In this document: in pieces, positions 8,876 through 20,496 of the stretch
Layout: each line of letters begins with the position of its first letter
Position numbering within the stretch: position 1 is the first letter of the stretch
Source: Purshia tridentata
Lineage: Eukaryota; Streptophyta; Magnoliopsida; Rosales; Rosaceae
Length of the DNA stretch: 43,123 nucleotides
NCBI GenBank assembly: GCA_003254885.1
Contig: QANT01002186.1
Location: 1-43,123, forward strand
Direction: 5' to 3'
The notes under the pieces: generated by a model
Told to the model about the DNA's origin: nothing
The model's input: only the letters and a program-made list of their open reading frames with translations
Database searches by the model: none
Position numbers and translations under genes: made by a program

Positions 8876-10970
8876 ATGCCAAACCCGGAAGCTCTGCTTG
8901 GTAACAACCAGTGCTTTGTTATTTTTGACAAGATTAGAGATTAGAGGATTTTGGTTTTCTTGGGTGCTTTTGCTACTTTGCTACTCCTAGCTTCAGTAAT
9001 TAGATGAACGACTTGTATTTATATGCTTTTTTCTTTTCTTTTTTTCCCTTTGGTCTTATTAAGTAACGCCTTTATTTGGTTCTTTCCTTTGAGGGACCAG
9101 GTTTGTTTGGTCACCAACTGATATATGAAATGAATCAAATGAATGCTTGTGTGCATGAACAGAACAGAGACTGTTGAATATTTTATTTTTTAAAATGGAC
9201 TGAATTAATTTTTGTTTATTTTATGCAGGCATACCTGGAGATGGAAGATGTTTGTTCCGGTCCGTGGTATACGGTGCTTCTCTGAGAGAAGGGAAGCCAT
9301 CTCCAAGTGACAGCCTTCAGAGAGAACTTGCAGATGAGCTTAGAGCAAAAGTACAAAAAGAACTCAATTTTACTGATTTCAAAAGGAGACTGATGCCATT
9401 TTTGCATGTTTCAACCTCCAACTTTTTATAATTTTTCGTTGAGCTCGATGTATAGGATCACATCAAGCACATAAAAAAATTATTTGACTTGGTCCCACTA
9501 CTAAACACCCTATTATGAGACTTAAAGTTAATTTTGGATTTCATTTTTTTCGTACTTAAAAATCTTATTTGCATTTCTTTCCTGACCTTCCTGCCTATTG
9601 CAATATGTTTTGTGCTAGCAAAATAAGCTTAGAATTTCTTCTTTTCTTTTTTGTGTTAATTGTTTTCTTTTATTTTGTCATAGAATTCCTACAGAAACTG
9701 TTATATGATTTGGACAGGTAGCAGATGAATTCATAAAGAGGAGGGCAGACACCGAATGGTAAAATTTCTTGAGGGTCCCTGGTTTAGGTTATGGTTTTGA
9801 TCCATTTACTGTTAAATTGTTAATTGGTAGAAAGCAACTAAGAGTAAGAGACCTGCTAAATTTTTCAAAAGAGAACGTTTGCTCTTATACTCTGTAACTA
9901 CAATAGAGAAGGGTTTGATTGTGCTTCTTTTCAATCATGCACTTATGTTTTCATTCTCTGGCAGGTTTCTTGAAGATGATTTCGAGGCATACGTTGTACA
10001 AATCCGACAATCCCACATTTGGGGAGGTGAGCCTGAGCTGCTTATGTCCTCACATGTCCTACGGTAAGTCCTTCCTTAACATCCTCCTCAGACTGCACTA
10101 CTTCTACAGTTGGGCACATTTCACTAAAGGTTTCTATAACTTGGAAATTCTTGTCAATTGTTCACTAAAGCTTGTCAAGTTGTCTGACTACCAATTCTTA
10201 CAAGCTAATGAAATTTCTGATATACATCAAAGGGGTCATCTTATTATGATACAATTCTTCATTTCTAGGATGCCAATTACAGTTTATATGCGGGACAATA
10301 ATTCTGGTAGCCTCAAAATAATAGCTGAATATGGTCAAGAGTATGGTAAGGATAAACCTATCCGTGTACTTTATCATGGTTATGGACACTACGATGCATT
10401 GCGTGGTCCAACTACTGGTGCACTGTCCAAGTTGTAAGATTTCTTGATTCCCTACTATCTGTTTCCTGGAAACTCTATATGCACCAGAAGCCACAATATG
10501 TTCTAGTTGAGTTGTCTCTTGATTATGTTTGCGTGAATGATCTTAATAAACAGAAATGGTTTATGTTTGGTGGTTCTTGTTTTAGTTTGTTTATAATTTC
10601 TGAATGAATTTCATGTTGTTAACCGAACTTTTGAAAACTTTCTGCTTTGTTTTTTACATTGAACCCAATCCAGTTTCTGTCACTGGAAGAAAGTGTATTT
10701 GTATGTTCTGTTTTATGCTTCCAGATTCTGACTTCCACTGACATTCTGTTAATTGTGGTTGAATGAAGATATCTTGTAGTTCAACTATTCTCTTACCAAG
10801 CGGCTAGCATTTTGTCTCAATTATTTTTTCACATGATTCATCAAGGATTTAAAAAGTGAATAAATTTGAATGCTTGCCTTAAACTGAACTAGCCTGCTGT
10901 ATTTATGGAAGAATAGTTTGGTGTCTCACGAATTTTCTTTGTGGGTATTTGCAGGTGCAAACAAAGATGA
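8876..10970 (+). CDS. OTU-domain cysteine protease (deubiquitinase), compact form
   Basis: It cleaves ubiquitin chains. It is closest, from memory, to the At3g57810 / At2g38025 group (OTU4/OTU3). Coding exons: 8876-8900, 9229-9350, 9718-9758, 9965-10063 and 10269-10437 (stop TAA), with phases agreeing at every joint; 151 residues. The alternative ending uses donor gtaaga at 10434 and an acceptor at 10954, giving a stop at 10968-10970. The catalytic loop GDGRCLFRS has Asp13 and Cys16, the middle has WGGEPELLMSSHVLRMPITVY, and the general-base His136 is in YHGYGHYDAL. The start at 8876 (MPNPEALL, then GIPGDG) is inferred: it is the only ATG I found that joins exon 2 in frame, and it has an in-frame stop just upstream. 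Relatives usually carry a long N-terminal extension, absent here, so an unseen alternative first exon is possible. Unspliced, the protein ends SKL. Confidence 0.8.
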
Positions 10971-11268
10971 ACATAGATGCACTGGAGATGTAGTCATTCA
11001 GAATCTAGAACTGTATTCCTGTTGCCTTCTTTACGGATTCGACTACCTGTTATGAATCTCAAACATGTAAAATTGTTCAAAATTTAGACCAACTGATTAA
11101 AATAATATCATGATATGATTGGGTCCTATAATCTAAAATCTAAATACATACACATGTTCGAGGATAAACCAATAGATCATTATTATCTAGAAAAAGGATA
11201 GGAGCCATAGCAATATCAAAGTTAATCCAAGCACACTAGTCATAGGAGTAATTTACATGAAGAAGAGG
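10971..11268. other. Convergent 3' ends of the OTU and DUF247 genes
   Basis: About 300 bp of 3' untranslated sequence from two converging genes. No further feature was seen. Confidence 0.5.
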
Positions 11269-12570
11269 CTAAAATTTATAAGAGAGAACAGCAAATAGAG
11301 TCTGTGTAAAGGTGAAAAGCAGTATGAGAATCGCTGCTATGAATGAAGATATCGACCATGGATTGTTGAAGTAATTGCGTTTCAAGGTGGCTCTCCATCT
11401 GGGCCATTGAGATCGATGATACTCATTCACTTGGTGAGCCAATCCAGCATAGCAAAAATCAGAAACAAGAGTGTCATTGTAGAGCCTGTTAAACAGAATG
11501 GATATATCTTCTGTACTCAATGCATGCACGACAATTCCTTTATCACAAAGCAAGTCTACATCCCTGCTGTTATTGATGAGGCAATCTAAAACAATTGCAT
11601 ATGATGTGAATTCATCAGTACTATGATGGTTACACTGCTCATAAGCTATTAGGTTCCTAAACAAAGATTCAGAGTTCCCTCTGATTTTTATGGGGGGTAT
11701 TTCAAATACCCCTTTGCTAAACTTGATATTCAAAATGTCACCAGGAGTTCCCTTCTTGAATCTGACTCCAGCCCGTAAGAGATCTGTAACAGGAGGAAAT
11801 AGTTCCAAGTTTGCGGTTTGGGGTTTTTCGTTAATGAATGAGGAAAGCAAGCAAATGCGCAACAAATCAAGTATATGCTTGATTTCCTGGCCATTTGGTG
11901 TGTAAACAGCTGGTTCTGTCATCAACATCATTGTCTCAAAGAATTTGAGGACAAGTACCTCAATTCGGAAATGGTTTTCTTGTTCACTAACAGACATTGT
12001 CAGCTGAAATAAGCGCTGGAGAACAAACCAAGGAATTTGGTTCTCGAGCAAGACCAAATCATGATACAGATTTTCATGCATCCATGAAGTGTTAAAAATA
12101 GGGTCGTCCTTGTGCCTCGACACTATGTATGCATCTTTACGAAAAAGCTCAATCAGAAAGCAACCATCAACCACCAGCATTTCTATGAATTTCTCTTCGT
12201 TGAGATTGACAGGGTCAGCATAACATTCACGGGCAAATTTCTGCAGCCCTCTAATGTCTTCGACAATGAGTTCCAATGTGTCCTCTGAAGGCAGTGGAAA
12301 CCTCTTTAAAAGTGAACGTAGATACCACATTTTGATGTTCTCCATAGGTGCTAGTCTTTTCGTGCCATGGTGAAAAGGGCCGATTGAGACTATATTAGGG
12401 CCAAATACATTCTCGTTATGCCTGCGAAGTTTCTCAGGTACTCTGAAAATATTACTGCCCAACAAGGATGGTGACTCGTGGCATAATTTTTCATTGATAG
12501 ACGAGGCTAGCATTCTATTTAAGTTTTGAGCTTCAATCACCACATGTTTACCTTTAACTGTCTCTGCCAT
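11269..12570 (-). CDS. DUF247 protein (UPF0481 / At3g47200-like)
   Basis: A single coding exon, 433 residues, the usual size for this plant family. Biochemical function is not known for most members; some grass DUF247 genes act at self-incompatibility loci. Family marks: IFRVPEKLRRHNENVFGPNIVSIGPFHHG near residue 40, then MENIKMWYLRSLLKR, the conserved MLVVDGCFLIELFR near 135, and NLYHDLVLLENQIPWFVLQRLF near 170-190. The C-terminus ends in a single hydrophobic segment (WSISSFIAAILILLFTFTQTLF), consistent with a tail anchor. The start at 12570 (MAETVKGK) is preferred to the Met seven codons upstream because family members begin near such a sequence. A 5' leader intron is likely (see 12613-13039). 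No damage to the frame. Confidence 0.92.
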   Translation of the reverse strand: MAETVKGKHVVIEAQNLNRMLASSINEKLCHESPSLLGSNIFRVPEKLRRHNENVFGPNIVSIGPFHHGTKRLAPMENIKMWYLRSLLKRFPLPSEDTLELIVEDIRGLQKFARECYADPVNLNEEKFIEMLVVDGCFLIELFRKDAYIVSRHKDDPIFNTSWMHENLYHDLVLLENQIPWFVLQRLFQLTMSVSEQENHFRIEVLVLKFFETMMLMTEPAVYTPNGQEIKHILDLLRICLLSSFINEKPQTANLELFPPVTDLLRAGVRFKKGTPGDILNIKFSKGVFEIPPIKIRGNSESLFRNLIAYEQCNHHSTDEFTSYAIVLDCLINNSRDVDLLCDKGIVVHALSTEDISILFNRLYNDTLVSDFCYAGLAHQVNEYHRSQWPRWRATLKRNYFNNPWSISSFIAAILILLFTFTQTLFAVLSYKF

Positions 12571-12612
12571 CACAATGCAGTATAGTAGCACAAAAAATAT
12601 AGCAACCCAGTT

Positions 12613-13039
12613 CTGTTGCAGGAAATGAAAACTTTGATATTAAATTGGAGGCCAGAAAAGCAAACAGAACTTTGGTACAGTATGAAACTAAACAAAACAT
12701 ACAGTTATTTTTTCGGTAAACAAAAAAGTATATTAACCAAAGGAGGCAAAAGCCCAGAACAAACAAAGCCTAGAGGAACAAGAGCTCTAGGCAACAAAAA
12801 GAAACACACTGGGGAAAACACCCAGTGTGTTACACACAGAGTTTCCCGCATCAGTCCTTAAGGTTTTAACTTTTAAAGAAGTTTTCTGATTTTATGTCAT
12901 ATTATACTTGCAAGTACACCCAGTTTTTGGTGCCTGTACTGTTATTGTTCTCAATGAAGCTACCATTCAAATTACCATCAGAATTCAGAAGCCAAATAAC
13001 AAAAGAAAAATACGAAAGACGTACATTCTAAGAACTTAC
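12613..13039 (-). other. Probable 5' leader intron of the DUF247 gene
   Basis: On the minus strand a donor ttggg|gtaagttct at 13039 and an acceptor tcctgcaacag at 12613 bracket 427 bp just upstream of the start codon. A leader exon would lie at 13040 to about 13110. The intron contains the LINE-like remnant below. Confidence 0.45.
12707..12845 (-). mobile_element. Possible LINE 3'-end remnant with two hairpins
   Basis: Read on the minus strand the segment runs through gggcttttgcctcctttggt and ttaatatacttttttgttta into an A-rich end, a layout I associate with 3' ends of plant LINEs. It contains two perfect short stems: gcctagag with ctctaggc (12770-12794) and acacactggg with cccagtgtgt (12806-12830). 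No reverse-transcriptase sequence is present. Identity is from pattern memory only. Confidence 0.35.
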
Positions 13040-13109
13040 CCCAATTAAACCTGCAGGCAGCTGGGAGGATATTCTCTTCTTGTGACTGAGAAATTTGAGA
13101 CTGGTGATG

Positions 13110-13744
13110 AAATATGAGTGGGTGAATAAAAGGTCTGGCGGATCGAGTTGACTTCAACTCATACTTTCACATTATAGTCATTGCAGGTTAGGTGGGGTTC
13201 TCAGACAGTCATGCGTGATTGCTATATACATTTACCAAAGAAATACAAGTTAAAAAAGGGTATTTTAGGAATTTAAAATTATTAAAATCATATAGTTTCG
13301 ACTATATATATACATTATTAAAGCAGATACTAAGATTTCCTCTTGTCCAAAAGTTAAATTCAAACAATAATTGGATAACGTTTGGAGTCGGACAATCCAC
13401 AGGATTTTTGTTCAGAATGAGTCGTTCAGCCAATGCATGTACTGCCCAGTTTAGATTGGGTATTGGGCTAACGCCCGGCCCACAATTCAAGCCCATACCC
13501 ATTGAGTCACGAAACACAGTCAGAGATTATGCTTTGCTAGTAGTGGCAGTGCCAAAGCAAGAACTCCCTTGTACAGAATATCATTATTCACAGAATGATG
13601 AAATAGGCCACCCCTAAAGAGGTTACAACCGCTACCCTATTACGGTATTATTCACAAAGTAATAGGCCTCTGTTCCAATAGAAACCCTGTTTAAAACTAA
13701 TAACCACCCAAAGTACATAAAATGCACATATATGAAAGAGAAGG
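13110..13744. other. Spacer between DUF247 and NT-C2 genes
   Basis: This holds the DUF247 promoter region and the 3' untranslated region of the NT-C2 gene. The 132-residue plus frame at 13219-13617 resembles no protein family and is not called. Two TGGGC-type motifs (gggtattgggctaacgcccg and cggcccac near 13458-13482) are site-II-like elements common in plant promoters. Confidence 0.35.
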
Positions 13745-16700
13745 TCATTCACTATCCTTCCAAACTTCACGGAGGAGTTGATATCTGACAACTTTTCGAC
13801 CACCCTTCCACTTTAGCATTGAGTTGGCTGTCAATGAACGTGGAGAAAACTGGGCATTGTCTATAATTGAATCCATTGGTGAATCCAACACATCAAGCTC
13901 ATCATCACTAGTATATGATCTCCGAAGCACTGATGACCCACTCCTCAAGAGAGTTGGACTTCCTAACTCTCCTAGAATGCCTATTAGCAAAGCAGGTGGA
14001 GGTGGTGAATAGACTGTAGGATTTGCAAGGCATGGAAAACTTGTAACAGAGTCTGTTTCGGCTTCCAAACTCTCCTGAATAAAGAAACAAGTGAAATAGA
14101 TTAATGAGAAATTGAAATCCACAAAGCTAAGGGCTCACACCCTGAGTTCCATGATTCTTGTTACCAGAGATAGCCAGTTAAAGTAATATAACAATCAATC
14201 ATACCAAAACATTCCTACACCCTTCAAACAGGAATGCAGCAGAGTAAATAAGCCTAATAATAATTCGCAAACCTATTGGAGGGCCTCTTGGTTACCTCAT
14301 AATCAAGAGCCTCAAAAACTGCTTCAGGAATTGGGTCTGGACAAAACTCATCTGGAACAAAATTGTAAAGAACCCTCTTGATCAATGGTGCACCCAATGC
14401 AGGGCATACCTACAATCAATGAAACAGTGATTATACAAAATATCATTACCAGATAAAGATAGAAGAATTAGTAGAATTGACATTGTTCTATTTATCTGCA
14501 CGAACGAGAGGGGTGGGGGGAGGGTGGAGTTTTAAGTGCGAGTATCTACATCCCAGTATTTACCTCTTTTCTGGTAGATTTATCTGCAAGCATTTCAATT
14601 GGAAGCATCATGAGATCACTCAAAGCATTAAGAAGGCGGAAAGCTTTAAAGGATGTTTCGCACTCCAGTCCCTTGTGATCATTGAGTTCATTGTTATCAC
14701 CAGGAGCGTCACTATCATCGATATCAAATAGATCAGTAAGCCATCTGGACCAGCTTCCAATCTGGGGATATGAAGACAAGCACAGTCCTTCCATTAATGG
14801 AATGCTAGATTACCATTTCTTCATAAATAAGACAAAATACATGACTAATTTTTGTTATGATGATTGGGGAAGGAAAAGTTAAGCAAGCAGCTTCCAAGTG
14901 AACTCTTGAATAATAATACCAAATAACCTCACACAACAAGGTATCCACACTCACCACATTTTTTAGCTGTGCACCAGCCCCAAAGCTTGATTTTCCAGCT
15001 GGAATGGGGAGAACCTTCGAATCACTTATAGGGTCAGACACAGGATCTGTGGGCATCTCTTCCGCATTTTCACGAAGAATAGCGTTGAACATAGCCACAT
15101 CCAATCTACCTAACAACTGCTCCATTATCTAAAACACCATAGATTAACATTTTATAAGTTACAAAAAAATATTGAGGTCAGTAGCAAAATCATGTGGCAG
15201 ATCTTTAAATGACTTTTGGAAAAATGTTGCATTGGGAACAGCTCACTCTAATGTAATATTGGAATTTGAACAGGAGTTGGAGGCATAAGAAAAAAGCTGG
15301 ATAGATGAATAAGAGTATGTTTTCCTTTAAAAAAGAGTGGTATAGCTCTGGCTACATATAATATTTGCACTGAGTGTTGAGCTCCACCAATGTACAATAT
15401 TATTATGGTAAAATTTTTTTGTTTCACCATGCAAAAATGTTTCCTAGGTTAAGTGAAAAGATCAATAATGTACTGCACATTGAGGAAGGGATGATGATGC
15501 ATAAACATACTAAACGAGCCAGCAGCGGCAAGCAGCCACACTCATGTCCCCCAGCTCGAGCAGGACAAAGCCTTTCACAGGCATCTTTGAAAGCCTTCTT
15601 CCACAGCTCAATAGAAAAATTACCCTGCTCATGATCACCCAAACCATGCTTCCTTCCATAGGCTTTCCTTGAGCTTGATCCCTTCGCAGCTGCAGACTGC
15701 ATATGTGGAGTCATATTCTGGAAAGGGGTGAAAATGATACAATATCAGACATGGGTAGGAAGGACTTTCAGATCTAGGCTACATTCCTGTAGATAGGTCA
15801 GTAGTGAAAGAATGAAAACAGATGATGAAGATAATAAAGAAAACTGTAAACCATATGATTTACCTGCCACCATACAGACTCAACAATTCGGGAGAAGATC
15901 CAACCTTCAAACTTTTCCAAAGCAACCATAAATATCTGAGGATCCTCCCAATTGTCAAAACTTTCATGACTGTTCACCTCATCTGAACACAGTTTACCAC
16001 TGTTTATTTTAGTGCATGGTCCAGCGGAAAGCTGTGGTTTCCCTAAGGTCTGACTGACAATAGCTCTCAACACAATGGAATTTGACAACCAGAAAGTCAA
16101 CCTGTTTATAGGCAACAAAACATACAGTAAAATATCAAACTACAAGTACTTTTACATCCTGGAAGATGTTTAGAAAAACATATCAAATGATTTGGTCCAT
16201 TAAGGAAAAATAGGTAACAAAAAGATCGATGGCCCTCAGAGACAATTTATGGTGATCATGATCCTATGTATGTGCCATTAGTATCACGAAACAGACAGTC
16301 AACTATCCCTGGGGTCAATTATTGCTAGGGCTTCTGGTTACTCTGATTTGCAAATATGGCCATCATTTGGTCTATGATAAGAACAAAACTAGTAAATTGT
16401 AGCAGTGAATTCACCTTCCATTTATTTAGCTTTAGATACCTTGGAACATCATTCCCACATGCTTTAGAAACCAAAATTAATCCAGTAATAGCAGCTCTTG
16501 CTGCATTGGCCTTCTTAGCTGGAGAGTTCATTTTACAAGCGTGAAAATAAAATCTAGAAAGTCGCCGGGCAGGAGCATGAATCTTATTTGTGGAACTCCC
16601 ATGCTCAGCAACAACTGAGTAAAGGCCAACCTCAACAGCAGCAGCTTCTCTCAACTCATCCTTAAGCAATTCAATTGTAGACTCCAACTCAACTTTGCCA

Positions 16701-18744
16701 TCAGAAGAGCTGGATGTTGTTTTTTCTCTTTCACTTGTTGCACTAATCATACCACTGACATGAGCATCTTCAGTAATCTCAGCTTCCTTCGACTTTTCAA
16801 TAAATTCATTCTTTCTTAACTGTCTATTGTTCTCAGCTGAGACAATTGGTAACTGCAAAGACTTCACATGCTTCAATTCATTACTTTTAACCTTACTTCC
16901 CTGCACTCCAACGTTTTTCCTGCTGAATGCAAAAGTTTCACTCTTTAAAGTGACTTGCTTTCTGGTAGCTTCTTGTGAAAATCTAGAAGCTAATTTGTCA
17001 TCAAAAGAATATTCTTTCACCTTCAGGAGATGATCATCCTCTCGAGAGTTTTGCGAATCTGCATAGTCTGCAAATATTGAGTTTGTGTCCTCCTGAATAG
17101 AGATACTTGAGGATTTACCTTCAGAAGCATGGCTATTGACAATATTTCCTTTGATAAATTCTTGAGCACTATCTTGCATTCTGGCACTGCTGTTAGAAAG
17201 ACTTTCATGAATCCTGTTGACCTTAATACTATGGTTACCAGACTTTTGATGGTTATCTTGATTTCCAAAGGATTGAGAAGATGATTGAACAGAGTGAGTG
17301 AGAGACTTCTTCAGAATTGAGCTCTCCCTTGGAATGTTACGCAAAGAAGCAATATCATTTGCAGGGTTCCGTGAATTGGAAGAAGAGCCTATTGACAACA
17401 ATTGAGATGAACTTCCATTTTGATGTTTGAATGCTTTAGCCACTGGATTTACCCCTGTGCTTGCAGGTGCTGCTATTGACTGTACAGTAGGCTCCCCATA
17501 AATCCTTTTAGTGCTATCAGTTGTTGATTCTGATCCATTCTGCAGTTATTATATATGGCTGTTAAACAATCCAAAAACTACACAAATGAATTTGCTCATA
17601 TAGAGGGAAGAAACCCAGCAGATCAAACACAGTTAGGGTCTTCCTAAGAGATTGTTTCAGTGTACTAAATGATATGCAATACCTGTCCACCATATTAAGT
17701 AGATTTCTTTGAGCATACAGATGAAAATGAGCATGGAAATGATGATGCTAGTACATATGCTTGTGTGATTTGGGTTCTCAAAATTTGTATTTGAAGATCT
17801 CAAGCTCAGCTAGGCATTTTGTTCATTTGCAACCATGGATTGTCAGTTAGATTAAATTTCATAAACCTAATTCTACATAATAAATAAGATGTAAAGATTT
17901 TTGAACTAGAGCATGAATAAAAAACAATCATATCCTGTGATACCAATCACAGAGTAAGGAAGTTTCACATATCATTTTCAGAATTATAAGAGCAGAAAAG
18001 TAAAATAAATAAATTAGAGGGACATAATTTAAAATTAGCTCCACATACCTTTTCAAGGCTAGGCGATGAATTGGCTGTTGTCTCAAAAGCAGAGGAAGTT
18101 ACAATACGTGATGAATGTGAGGAAACATCATCATCAACATCATCATCAGTAAAAGAGGCAATCTCATCATTCCCTTCATTCATAGACTCTGCAACAGATT
18201 CAGTTCCTTCGGTGTCCAGAAACACTTGTTTGGACAAGCTGCCCTTTGGTGACAAACTAGAGCCATCTTTACCACATTGTTGAATATTAACATAAAGAAC
18301 CGGTTGAGCTGCACTCTTAAAACTTCTCTTCCAGTTCAAGGGGGTGCTTACATTTGAGGTTTCCATGATGATCCCAAAGTCTGCAAGATTTATTACACCT
18401 GACCCCAAGAGTTGACCTTTTACTCCCTTGTCCTTCCGAGCTTCATACAAGTAGAATTCTAAGTTGTTCTTCTGGTAAGTTTCACGGGCGGTGCTTTTTC
18501 TTGATTTCTCCCTGTATAAAGTGACTGGAAGCCTGAATGACTCACCGCATTGGATTTTCCCATCTCCAACATCACAAGTGAAGGACCCAGATACTTGATC
18601 ACCATTTTCCCATTGAAGCAACACAGACTGAACAGATCGCAAAGCCTGAGATGAGGGCCATGGCTTTATTTCCTGCACATGGATAAGGTAATCAACCTGA
18701 ACCACTCCAGCCTTCCGGCTCTTTGTTCTGATTCCAAGTACCAT
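13745..18744 (-). CDS. NT-C2 (EEIG1/EHBP1) plus dilute-like domain protein
   Basis: There are eight coding exons: 18744-18049, 17539-16440, 16101-15864, 15717-15511, 15128-14955, 14761-14564, 14409-14296 and 14074-13745. All GT/AG junctions agree in phase, giving 1,018 residues. Residues 1-150 form the NT-C2 module (VQVDYLIHVQEIKPWP, LLQWENG, LEFYLYEARKDKG, GSGVINLADFG), a membrane- or protein-binding C2 variant. Residues ~150-500 are low-complexity and Ser/Asp/Glu-rich. A short heptad-like helix follows (ELESTIELLKDELREAA). The C-terminal ~450 residues resemble the globular tail (dilute) of class XI myosins: ACGNDVPRLTFWLSNSIVLR, ALEKFEGWIFSRIVESVWWQ, LWKKAFKDACERLCP, LPLLARLIMEQLLGRLD. There is no motor domain. 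It resembles Arabidopsis At2g42320 / At3g57780, annotated as gar2-related; I infer a role as an organelle or cytoskeletal adaptor. Those relatives are shorter as I recall them. Confidence 0.88.
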
Positions 18745-18798
18745 TGTTATGAGAAGTTCCGGGATAGCTCTTGATGGGTAGGACCAACTACAATGCTT

Positions 18799-19350
18799 CT
18801 ACATTCATGTAACCTTATAACAAACATACACTTAAAATAATCAGATAAAACGAGAAAAAACTATAAAACTATAAAAAAAATTTCAAATTCTCAACATTGT
18901 GAATTTAATTTAAGCTAAGAATCTAAGATGCAATCCACGGTGTGACCGTGATGAGTTTCGGTGAACAATAAACAATGGCAATTGAGTTTTTTTACTAAAA
19001 AAGACATATGAGTACAAAAGAGAACGTGAGGCGATTTCTACATCCAAAATAAAATACTAAAATGTTGTTGGGCATCACCCACCCCACTCATTCAGCTCCT
19101 TTTTTATAAACAAATGGAAACAAAAACTCTTACCTCAATACAAGAAAAAAAAAAATGAAACAGACAAAAAGGATGATAACATGCACTGCATAATAAAGAA
19201 AAAAATTGACTTTTTATCCAAACATTGATACAGATCGAAATACAAGTAAGATTGAATAGTAGCTAGAAAGCCTGGGATCAGTGAAAGCGAAATGGAAGCG
19301 CAATTTCAATTGAGCTTCGAAAGAATCAAAAAAAGGCGAGTACACTTACC
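18799..19350 (-). other. Probable 5' leader intron of the NT-C2 gene
   Basis: Minus-strand donor ccaattg|gtaagtg at 19350 and acceptor catgaatgtag at 18799. The leader exon upstream (19351 to about 19440) contains a GA-rich tract (gcgagagagaaagagagaga, near 19360-19390), typical of plant leaders. The intron is AT-rich and otherwise featureless. Confidence 0.45.
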
Positions 19351-19450
19351 AATTGGAGAGCGAGAGCGAGAGAGAAAGAGAGAGAATGAAGAAATGCGCG
19401 GGACTGTGTTGCTGTGACCACTGCTTAGGAGGCTCAGAGCGAGCGAAGGC

Positions 19451-20496
19451 TTTCTTATCTTAGGCTATTCAATTTCTACGTTGCGTCAAAAGGTGAAAAA
19501 TTGAAAATGCGTGTGATGAGATCATGAGAGTGAATACGGAAGAGGAAAGAGAAGGTAGTTAGTTGGAAAGTGAAGAGGACGATTGCCGCGTATTGTGGGA
19601 AGAAAGTATTCCGAACTCAGATATGTCGTTGTATTAAGTTATGCATCTTATCAATCACTCAAGTATTTGGGCCTGGTGTGAGCCCAATGTCACAAACTCA
19701 CAGTGTATTTATTAATATTTTAATGGAAATACAATAAAATTAGCCCATATATGAATTGGAAGTTGGTGTAGATGCCTCGGGTTGACGCTGGAGATTGGAT
19801 GCTTGAATTTTCGAGTTGATATTTTCAAGTTTGGATTGTTCATAATTAATGGGTTTGGCGCGTTAAAATTGATCATACTTCAGAGGCATCTTGAGTCCTT
19901 TAACTTATTTGTGTATTTATTTGTGATTATTTTTTAACTAATATTTAAGTATCTAGCATTCTATCGGCTGGTTGTATTACATTAGCATGTAAGTTAGGAA
20001 TGTTATAAGTTATAACCTAAGAAATTAAGCTTTAAAAAGATTTGGTATTTAAAATAAAAGAAATTAATTACAAGAATAAATTACCAGTAAAAAATAAGTT
20101 GGTCAAGAATAAGATATATAATAATTAGGTTCAAAGGATCATGGCACATTTTAGTGCCTTTTATGTTCCGGCCCTGCACATACTTCATTTTATATCATGA
20201 TTTCACCAGTTCATTATTTTCACCAATACAAGTTTAACTTACTCTGCTACACACCAGAAAAATCCTTTATTACACCAAGTGAAAAATATTTTAGCCAATA
20301 GAAAAATACAGAAGGGTTCACAAGAAACCAGATCGGGCAACAATCAGGTGGTCTTGCAAGAAAATAACAACAAACAGATTCCAAAATACCCAAGTTGAAG
20401 TTACTTGTATTGTTTTTCTCCCTTTGTTTCTTATTTTTAGGAGTCGAGTGAAGAAAATTAATTGAGAAAATATGCAAGAAGCGACCAGAGAGACAC
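19451..20496. other. Spacer between NT-C2 and NDUFV1 genes
   Basis: Holds the NT-C2 promoter and the NDUFV1 3' untranslated region. No gene or repeat was recognised. The 101-residue frame at 20247-20552 overlaps the NDUFV1 terminus in another frame and is a shadow. Confidence 0.4.

Noticed and set aside
9879..10437. Long plus-strand frames through the OTU gene
   Set aside because: They read through introns; only the parts matching exons 4 and 5 are conserved.
13219..13617. 132-residue plus-strand frame
   Set aside because: No recognisable domain and low-complexity start; lies in promoter/3' region of flanking genes.
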